This document shows, piece by piece, positions 30,162 through 35,528 of a stretch of DNA of 35,528 nt (the stretch's first letter is position 1; each line of letters begins with the position of its first letter). The notes below the pieces were generated by a model. It was given only the letters and a program-made list of their open reading frames with translations, did not search any database and had not been told where the DNA came from. The stretch spans positions 64,561-100,088 of the forward strand of contig CACOBL010000002.1 of the NCBI GenBank assembly GCA_902625455.1, written 5' to 3'. The position numbers were made by a program, and so were the translations under genes. The stretch comes from an uncultured Candidatus Actinomarina sp. Its GTDB lineage: Bacteria > Actinomycetota > Acidimicrobiia > Actinomarinales > Actinomarinaceae.

Positions 30162-31313
30162 ATGAAACTAAAATTAAAATATATGGAACAAGTAACTTTC
30201 AATCCCTCTAAAAAATCAACAGTTGGAGTTGAGGTAGAAGCTCAAATTGTTGACAATAATACTGGTGATTTAGTAAATATTGCTGAAAATATTGTTAATG
30301 GTTTCGGAAATGAAGATCGAGTAAAGCATGAGTTATATTTATCCACTGTTGAAATTACTAGTTCTCCCGCATTAGATTCAAATGATACATATGATGAGCT
30401 ATCTTCGATCTTTAAAAAAGTTTTAGATCTAGCCACGGGTTTCAATGCTGGTTTGATAGCTGCAGGAACTCATCCATTTGCTCTATATGAAGATCAAGTT
30501 ATAACAAATGTAAATCCTAGATATGAAGAATTTGCACAAAAATATGGTTGGGCTGTAAGGAGATTATTAACATTTGGAATGCATGTACATGTAGGTATGG
30601 ATTCAAAAGAGAAAGCTGTTGCTGTGCATGACGAAATAAGAACATATCTGCCTTTAATACTTGCTCTTAGTGCATGTTCTCCATTTTGGAGAGGAAAAGA
30701 TACTGAACTCTATTGTTCAAGATTAAGTGTATTTCAAGGTCTTCCTAATACAGGACTTCCAGAACCATATCTTGACTGGAAAGAATATGAGCAATCTCTA
30801 GAAACTTTAGTTGCTGCAGATGTAATTAAAAAAGGAATAGGATATAGGCAAGTTTGGAAGGACGTAAGGATACATCCTGCTTATGGAACTGTGGAGGTTC
30901 GTATTGCAGATTCGATGCCCTCGCTTGTTGACACTGTCGCAGTTGCTACATTTGTTCAAGGGCTTGCTATAAAAATTGGCAATGATTGGGAAGAGGGAAA
31001 ACTTAATGCACCAACACCTAATTGGTTGATTGAAAGGAATAGGTGGGCTGCTATAAAAGATGGTTTAAACGCAAAATTTATAGTTGATTTAGAAGGTAGA
31101 ACATTACCAATTAAAGAAGTAATTAATAATTTAACCAAAGAAATAGAATCTATAGTTACATCCTTAGGCTCTTTAAATAGATTATTAGAATTAGAAAATA
31201 TTTTTAAGTCTGACAATATGGTTGATAACATGAGAAATTTTCACAAAAAAGATACACTAGATGGCCTTGTCAAAGAGTTACAAAAAATACTTTTCCAATC
31301 TCTAGATATGTAA
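30162..31313 (+). CDS. GCS2-family carboxylate-amine ligase (YbdK/EgtA-like)
   Basis: A 383-aa ATP-dependent ligase of the glutamate-cysteine ligase 2 family. The fold's signatures are STVGVEVEAQIVD (19-31, metal/ATP Glu24 and Glu26), VKHELYLSTVEITSSP (54-69), GTHPFALYEDQ and GMHVHVGM (139-146), with VEVRIADSMPS near the active site. Relatives make gamma-glutamylcysteine for glutathione or ergothioneine or have an unknown amine acceptor, as with YbdK. No partner thiol gene is nearby, so the product is not known. An ATG at 30183 (MEQVTFN) is an alternative start. Confidence 0.9.
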   Translation: MKLKLKYMEQVTFNPSKKSTVGVEVEAQIVDNNTGDLVNIAENIVNGFGNEDRVKHELYLSTVEITSSPALDSNDTYDELSSIFKKVLDLATGFNAGLIAAGTHPFALYEDQVITNVNPRYEEFAQKYGWAVRRLLTFGMHVHVGMDSKEKAVAVHDEIRTYLPLILALSACSPFWRGKDTELYCSRLSVFQGLPNTGLPEPYLDWKEYEQSLETLVAADVIKKGIGYRQVWKDVRIHPAYGTVEVRIADSMPSLVDTVAVATFVQGLAIKIGNDWEEGKLNAPTPNWLIERNRWAAIKDGLNAKFIVDLEGRTLPIKEVINNLTKEIESIVTSLGSLNRLLELENIFKSDNMVDNMRNFHKKDTLDGLVKELQKILFQSLDM

Positions 31314-31349
31314 TTTTGTAATAAATTATTAAATATATCTCAATACATG

Positions 31350-31355
31350 TATAGT
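31350..31355 (+). promoter_or_regulatory. Candidate -10 box of the cold-shock gene
   Basis: TATAGT seven bases or so upstream of a hairpin that would open the transcript. Predicted transcription start is about 31361-31363. Confidence 0.5.
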
Positions 31356-31360
31356 TAAAT

Positions 31361-31378
31361 ATGTCTTTTACAAGACAT
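31361..31378 (+). promoter_or_regulatory. 5'-terminal hairpin in the cold-shock mRNA leader
   Basis: ATGTCTT and AAGACAT form a perfect seven-pair stem around TTAC. It would lie at the very 5' end of the mRNA, ten bases before the AAGGAG ribosome site at 31388-31393. Such 5' hairpins can stabilise cold-shock mRNAs or respond to temperature. Confidence 0.45.
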
Positions 31379-31397
31379 GACGAAATTAAGGAGAATT

Positions 31398-31595
31398 ATG
31401 CCGAAAGGCAAAGTGAAATGGTTTAACTCCACTAAAGGATATGGATTTATTGAACCTGAAGAAGGCGATAAAGACGTATTTGTACATATCACAGCTGTAA
31501 GAAGCGCAGGTATGCAGAATCTTGATGAAGGTCAAGAAGTAGAGTACGACTTAGTAGAAAACAACGGAAAAACATCAGCTGAAAATCTAAAATAG
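31398..31595 (+). CDS. cspA: Cold-shock protein, CspA family
   Basis: A 65-aa single cold-shock domain RNA chaperone: MPKGKVKWFNSTKGYGFIEP with RNP1 (KGYGFIEP) and RNP2 (DVFVHITAV), and the typical GQEVEYDLVENNGKTSAENL end. The open frame extends back to 31377, but the ATG at 31398 follows AAGGAG at four bases and starts at the conserved family N-terminus. The leader carries a 5' hairpin, and a strong terminator follows, so it is a single-gene unit. Confidence 0.96.
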   Translation: MPKGKVKWFNSTKGYGFIEPEEGDKDVFVHITAVRSAGMQNLDEGQEVEYDLVENNGKTSAENLK

Positions 31596-31616
31596 AGGAC
31601 AGTTAAACTTTTTCAG

Positions 31617-31644
31617 AACCGGTAGTTAGCTACCGGTTTTTTTT
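31617..31644 (+). terminator. Intrinsic terminator of the cold-shock gene
   Basis: AACCGGTAG and CTACCGGTT form a perfect nine-pair stem with a TTAG loop (31626-31629) followed by a T-run to 31644. The run overlaps the stop codon of the converging permease gene. Confidence 0.92.
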
Positions 31645-32395
31645 ATCCTAAAAGTATTCTTAATGAGAGAAGAATAGAGACAATTACTAAAACGGGTCGC
31701 ACAACCTTCTCGCCATTTTTTATAGCAAACTTAGAACCAGTATATGCGCCAGCTATTTGAGCAACAGCCATCACAAGCCCTAAATACCAAATTACGTAAC
31801 CTTGTAAAGCAAATATAATAAATGCTGCAAAATTTGATGAAAAGTTGAGCAATTTTGTAATTGCTGTTGATTGCATAATGTTTGCTCCTTTAATTATGAT
31901 AAAAGCTAATACAAAGAATGAACCTGTTCCTGGACCAAAAAAACCATCGTAAAAACCAATTGCAAAGACAATTAAATTAAATAAAATGAGCAGTTTTTCA
32001 TTCCTTTTAACACCAGAGGGTCCTTTATTAGTAATGAAAAATATTGCAGCCAAAATAAGTAGTATCGGTATTACTGATTCAAGTGTTTCATTTGAAATTC
32101 TACTTACTAGCAGAGTTCCAACACCTGATCCAATGAATGACAATGCAGTGTAAAGTATCTTTCTTTTTTCCACAAGAAAACCATTTTTGTAATAGTTGAA
32201 TGTAGATGTAAATGTTCCAAAACAAGATTGGAATTTATTTGTTCCTAATACATTAAGCGGAGGAATACCAACTAAAAGCATTGAAGGAGTAGTTAATAGT
32301 CCACCTCCTCCAGCAATAGAGTCAATTAATGAAGCAAAAAAAGCAACAATAAATAAAATTAAATATACTGTTGATTCTTCGTACAAATATTCCAT
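31643..32395 (-). CDS. TSUP (TauE/SafE) family permease
   Basis: A 250-aa membrane protein with about eight helices and the family repeat motif in FFASLIDSIAGGGGLLTTPSM (18-38) and the GFYDGFFGPGTGSFFVLAF second-half motif. The family exports or imports small anions such as sulfite, taurine breakdown products or sulfoacetate. The substrate here is unknown and there are no sulfur genes alongside. The ATG at 32395 gives MEYLYEESTVYLI. Confidence 0.93.
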   Translation of the reverse strand: MEYLYEESTVYLILFIVAFFASLIDSIAGGGGLLTTPSMLLVGIPPLNVLGTNKFQSCFGTFTSTFNYYKNGFLVEKRKILYTALSFIGSGVGTLLVSRISNETLESVIPILLILAAIFFITNKGPSGVKRNEKLLILFNLIVFAIGFYDGFFGPGTGSFFVLAFIIIKGANIMQSTAITKLLNFSSNFAAFIIFALQGYVIWYLGLVMAVAQIAGAYTGSKFAIKNGEKVVRPVLVIVSILLSLRILLG

Positions 32396-32449
32396 AAGTA
32401 ATTACTTAAGTGTATATTTATAATTTAATAACTTTAGTAAATTGGAATA

Positions 32450-32710
32450 ATGTTAGAGGAAGCACTTTCAAGACTGATTGAAGGCGTACTTTCAGGTATT
32501 GGGATAGGTTTTGTTTTTTATTTATATCCTGTTGTGAGACATACATTTTCAGAAAAGTATCGTTACAAATTTAGGTTCGAAGAGGATGGGAATTTACGTT
32601 TTAGAAATGAAACAATAAAATACTTAAAAATTGGATTTTTTTACGGATTTTTTTATGGATTTATAATGGGGACAATAATTGGACCATTTGGATCACAAAA
32701 CGGAATATAA
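32450..32710 (+). CDS. Small membrane protein
   Basis: An 86-aa protein with a hydrophobic helix at 13-27 (LSGIGIGFVFYLYPV), a polar, Arg/Glu-rich middle (EKYRYKFRFEEDGNLRFRNE) and a Gly/Phe-rich second helix (IGFFYGFFYGFIMGTIIGPFG). A TAAATT box lies six bases before the ATG. No family recognised. It precedes glpK on the same strand by 47 bases. Confidence 0.55.
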   Translation: MLEEALSRLIEGVLSGIGIGFVFYLYPVVRHTFSEKYRYKFRFEEDGNLRFRNETIKYLKIGFFYGFFYGFIMGTIIGPFGSQNGI

Positions 32711-32757
32711 ATACTTTTATTAAGCAAATTTAAAATTCAAAATTTAAAATATAACTT

Positions 32758-34224
32758 ATGAAATATTTTGGTTCTATTGATCAAGGAACTACAAGTTCTA
32801 GATTTATTGTATTTAATGAAAAAGGAAATATTGTTACTCACCATCAAGAAGAAATAAATCAACATATTCCTAATGTAGTTTCTGTAGAACATGATCCTAC
32901 GGAAATATGGGATTCCGTTAAAAAATGTATATTAAAAGTAGATAGTGAATTTTCAATTAAACAGTTAGATAGTATTGGAATTACTAATCAGCGTGAAACA
33001 ACACTTGCGTGGAAAAAATCTACAAGTGAACCTTTATACAACGCAATAGTCTGGCAAGATACACGTACACAAGATATATGCGATGAACTTAAACAAATAG
33101 ATAAATTAACTGATGAATTTTCGAAAACAGGTCTACCAATCGCAACATACTTTTCTGTCTCAAAGATATTATGGCTTTTGAGAAATATTGATGATGTACA
33201 AAAAGCAAAATCAAATGATGATTTATGTTTTGGAACAATAGATTCCTGGCTTCTATATAAATTAACAGGAGAACATGTTACTGATGTTACAAATGCAAGT
33301 AGAACATTATTAATGGATTTAAATTCTTTAGAGTGGATAGATGATATTTTAGAAACATTAGGTATTCCAAAAGCGTCTTTACCTTCTATAAAACCGTCTA
33401 TGTTCAATTATGGAACAAATGATAAAATATTAAAAAACATACCCATAACCGCGGTTCTTGGAGATCAGCAAGCTTCATTATTTGGACAGAATTGTATTAA
33501 TCCTGGTGACGTAAAAAATACATACGGTACTGGCTGTTTTGCATTAACTAATACTGGAAAAAACATTGTACATTCTAACAATGGATTACTTAGTACGATA
33601 GCTTATCAAAGAGAAGGGAGTAGTGCTCAGTACGCTCTTGAAGGTTCAGTATCAATTGCAGGTGCTGCTGTACAATGGTTAAGAGATAACTTAAATTTAA
33701 TAAATGAGAGTAAAGACGTAGAAGCATTAGCTTTAAGTGTAAAAGATAATGGTGATGTTTATTTCGTACCTGCATTTTCAGGATTATTTTCTCCTCATTG
33801 GGATGAAACTGCCAGAGGAGTGTTGGTTGGACTTTCAAGATATTCAAATAAATCACACATAGCTCGGGCTGTTTTAGAGTCAGTGGCATTTCAGTCTTAT
33901 GAATTATTAGATTCTATGGAGAAAGATATAGGAATTAAATTTGATTCTGTAAATGTTGATGGAGGTATGGTTAACAATAATTTATTAATGCAATTCCAAT
34001 CAGACATATTTGATAAAAAAGTAATATCACAAAAGATAAATGAAATTACAGCTCTAGGTGTCGGTGCTGCAAGTTATCTTTTCATTAACGACTTACCATT
34101 TGAAAATATGGGAAATTTTATTTCACAATCTAAGACTTGGAATCCAAATATTGACTCAAACCAGAGAGAGAACTATCTATTTAAATGGAGTAAAGCTATC
34201 AGTAAAGCAAGACAGTGGACATAA
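32758..34224 (+). CDS. glpK: Glycerol kinase
   Basis: Phosphorylates glycerol to sn-glycerol 3-phosphate. The 488-aa FGGY kinase has SIDQGTTSSRFIVFN (6-20), VEHDPTEIW, ITNQRETT, DSWLLYKLTGEHVTDVTNASR, ADP-site VLGDQQASLFGQ, KNTYGTGCF and VDGGMVNNNLLMQFQ. It is slightly shorter than E. coli GlpK (about 500 aa). No glycerol facilitator or glpD is in view. A TAAAAT box about seven bases before the ATG suggests another leaderless start. The next gene starts inside its last codons. Confidence 0.97.
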   Translation: MKYFGSIDQGTTSSRFIVFNEKGNIVTHHQEEINQHIPNVVSVEHDPTEIWDSVKKCILKVDSEFSIKQLDSIGITNQRETTLAWKKSTSEPLYNAIVWQDTRTQDICDELKQIDKLTDEFSKTGLPIATYFSVSKILWLLRNIDDVQKAKSNDDLCFGTIDSWLLYKLTGEHVTDVTNASRTLLMDLNSLEWIDDILETLGIPKASLPSIKPSMFNYGTNDKILKNIPITAVLGDQQASLFGQNCINPGDVKNTYGTGCFALTNTGKNIVHSNNGLLSTIAYQREGSSAQYALEGSVSIAGAAVQWLRDNLNLINESKDVEALALSVKDNGDVYFVPAFSGLFSPHWDETARGVLVGLSRYSNKSHIARAVLESVAFQSYELLDSMEKDIGIKFDSVNVDGGMVNNNLLMQFQSDIFDKKVISQKINEITALGVGAASYLFINDLPFENMGNFISQSKTWNPNIDSNQRENYLFKWSKAISKARQWT

Positions 34225-34586
34225 CAAAACTGCTGATTTACGTATATATAATATTTTTTATTAGTGCTGGGATAAATCATTTTTTAAATCCTCAATTCTA
34301 CGACGCTATAGTTCCCGAATTTATACCATACCCAAGACAAGTACATCAATTTACTGGTGTGTTAGAAATAATGATTCCATTATTTTTTTTAACAAGATAT
34401 AGAAAAGAAGCAGCTTTAATTATGATCGTATTTTTAATTTTATTGTATGGTGCCAATTTCTATGTTTGGTACTACAACCTTCCTTATGGAGGGACTTACT
34501 TTTCTAATCAACAGCATTTCTTTAGATTTTTATTACAGATTCTTTATATTTATATAACTTATGTAATTTACTTATATGACAAATAA
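34215..34586 (+). CDS. DoxX-like small membrane protein
   Basis: A 123-aa protein with four helices. AGINHFLNPQFYDAIVPEF and GVLEIMIPLFFLTRYRKEA are typical of a DoxX-like family found beside many metabolic genes. It starts at GTG 34215, overlapping glpK by ten bases, and its end overlaps the glycosidase ATG by 11 bases, so the three genes form one transcript. Function unknown. Confidence 0.78.
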   Translation: MDITKLLIYVYIIFFISAGINHFLNPQFYDAIVPEFIPYPRQVHQFTGVLEIMIPLFFLTRYRKEAALIMIVFLILLYGANFYVWYYNLPYGGTYFSNQQHFFRFLLQILYIYITYVIYLYDK

Positions 34587-35528
34587 AAAATTTCCTGACA
34601 ATTTTATATTCGGGACTGCAGTTGCTTCATATCAAGTTGAAGGGGGTATTTATAATAACGATTGGACAATTTGGGAAAACAAAAAAAATACTGTTTGCGC
34701 TGAACCTTGTGGAGAAGCGTGCAAACACTATGAAAAAGTTGATGATGATATAGATCTTTTGGAAAACCTAGGAATCAGAGCGTTTAGATTTTCTATCGAA
34801 TGGAGCAGAGTTGAACCTCAACAAGGGAAATTTAATGAAGATGCAGTACTCCACTATGTATCAAAAGCACAAAAATTGATTGATAAAAAAATAGAACCAA
34901 TAATTACTTTTCATCATTTCACAACACCAGATTGGCTATCAAAAGAAGGCTCTTGGTTAAATCCAAATATTGAAAAGTATTTTGGGTCGTATGTTGAATA
35001 CATGATGAAAAAATTACCAAAAAAAATAAAATTTTATAATACAATCAATGAACCTGGAATTTTTGCTTTTTTCGGATATTTTTCAACCACAAAATTCCCA
35101 CCCGGTATTGCTGACGAAAAAAAATTTATCACAGCTTCTGAAAATATTATGAAAGCACATCAAACAGCGTTAAAAACTATAAAAGGAATTAATCCAGAGG
35201 CAATGGTTGGTATGACACACGCATTGCAGGAATGGGAAGATCATGATACTAATAAATTAAAAGAATATCTTAAGTATCATCTTGAAGATAAATTTTTAAA
35301 AGCATCAAAAGAAGATGATTTTATTGGATTGCAAACTTATACAATTGTCAGATATCCAAAAAGTATATTACTTAAACTAGTAAACCCTTTACTTTTAAAT
35401 ATTCCATTGATAAGACGTTTTTTATTACCACGTATTATTCAAATTTTTGCTGGTAGAAATGGTGAAATTACTAAAAACACAAGAACTACAAAAATGGGTT
35501 ACGAATATAGGCCTGAAGCTGTCTTATA
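34576..35528 (+). CDS. Glycoside hydrolase family 1 (beta-glucosidase-like), 3' end beyond window
   Basis: An open frame of 317 codons from the ATG at 34576 runs off the window. MTNKKFPDNFIFGTAVASYQ with VEGG is the GH1 N-terminal signature, FSIEWSRVEP and FHHFTTPDWL are GH1 substrate-site segments, and the acid/base Glu159 is in TINEP. The nucleophile (I/V-T-E-N-G) should lie past the edge. There is no signal peptide, so it is cytoplasmic. Members cleave beta-glucosides, 6-phospho-glycosides or galactosides. The GH1 substrate is undetermined. A short Cys-containing segment (CAEPCGEAC) at 41-49 is unusual. Confidence 0.93.
   Translation, partial: MTNKKFPDNFIFGTAVASYQVEGGIYNNDWTIWENKKNTVCAEPCGEACKHYEKVDDDIDLLENLGIRAFRFSIEWSRVEPQQGKFNEDAVLHYVSKAQKLIDKKIEPIITFHHFTTPDWLSKEGSWLNPNIEKYFGSYVEYMMKKLPKKIKFYNTINEPGIFAFFGYFSTTKFPPGIADEKKFITASENIMKAHQTALKTIKGINPEAMVGMTHALQEWEDHDTNKLKEYLKYHLEDKFLKASKEDDFIGLQTYTIVRYPKSILLKLVNPLLLNIPLIRRFLLPRIIQIFAGRNGEITKNTRTTKMGYEYRPEAVL

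Noticed and set aside
32988..33407. 139-codon minus-strand frame inside glpK
   Set aside because: Shadow of a strongly conserved kinase gene, with no promoter or start site.
1..35528. CRISPR arrays, insertion sequences, prophage or integrase genes, rRNA
   Set aside because: No regular repeats, transposase or integrase motifs, or rRNA segments were seen anywhere in the window.

Overview
The window is a compact stretch of an AT-rich chromosome (about one-third G+C by eye). It is most like a small-genome marine actinobacterium such as the Candidatus Actinomarina group. That assignment is inference. It rests on the order dapB-dapA-ftsK ... cinA-recA-miaB-miaA-dapF / lexA-LysM gene-nrdR, which is the actinobacterial arrangement with rnj, pgsA, recX and hflX absent. 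Actinobacterial SOS boxes (TCGAAC-N4-GTTCGA), a deazaflavin (F420)-dependent oxidoreductase family member and a TIGR03084/MDMPI-type protein also support it. Genes are tightly packed. No gap exceeds about 100 bases, many neighbours share stop/start bases, and most converging pairs abut or overlap.

Layout. 1-1455: a BtpA/SgcQ-family TIM barrel (cut by the window edge) coupled to a mycothiol-isomerase-like protein, both on the minus strand. 1549-2300: a small unknown gene and an F420-type oxidoreductase. 2290-5231: an operon of a zincin-VWA protein and a MoxR-like AAA+ ATPase. 5280-9312: dapB, dapA, ftsK. 9313-12828: a phosphonate/phosphite-type ABC importer (phnD-phnC-phnE-phnE) with a strong terminator hairpin between phnD and phnC. 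12893-13348: an exported thioredoxin-like lipoprotein whose first redox Cys codon is an in-frame TGA followed at once by a SECIS-like hairpin, so a candidate selenoprotein. 13397-18693: cinA, recA, miaB, miaA, dapF. 18680-20087: lexA, a divergent LysM protein resembling the YneA/ChiZ division inhibitors, and nrdR. 20089-23450: an unknown membrane protein, dut (no ATG/GTG/TTG start available), tRNA-Gly, tRNA-Cys, an S51-type peptidase, an SRAP/HMCES protein, a small membrane protein and tRNA-Val. 23455-30101: accessory and metabolic genes (DUF1295, PanB-like, DoxX-like, aldo-keto reductase, a minimal O6-alkylguanine methyltransferase, a PAF-acetylhydrolase-like lipase) mixed with several very small proteins. 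30162-35528: a GCS2-type ligase, a cold-shock protein, a TSUP permease, glpK, a DoxX-like protein and a family 1 glycosidase running off the end.

Function and regulation. Diaminopimelate/lysine synthesis (dapA, dapB, dapF), DNA repair and SOS (recA, lexA, LysM protein, SRAP, Ogt, Dut), tRNA i6A/ms2i6A modification (miaA, miaB) and chromosome segregation (ftsK) form the conserved core. A recurrent pattern is a TATAAT-like -10 box ending 5-7 bases before the start codon, which implies widespread leaderless mRNAs. Internal operon genes use stop-start overlaps, and a few genes (phnD, recA, cspA, dapB) have clear Shine-Dalgarno sites. The most unusual item is the TGA-containing thioredoxin-like gene with its SECIS-like hairpin.
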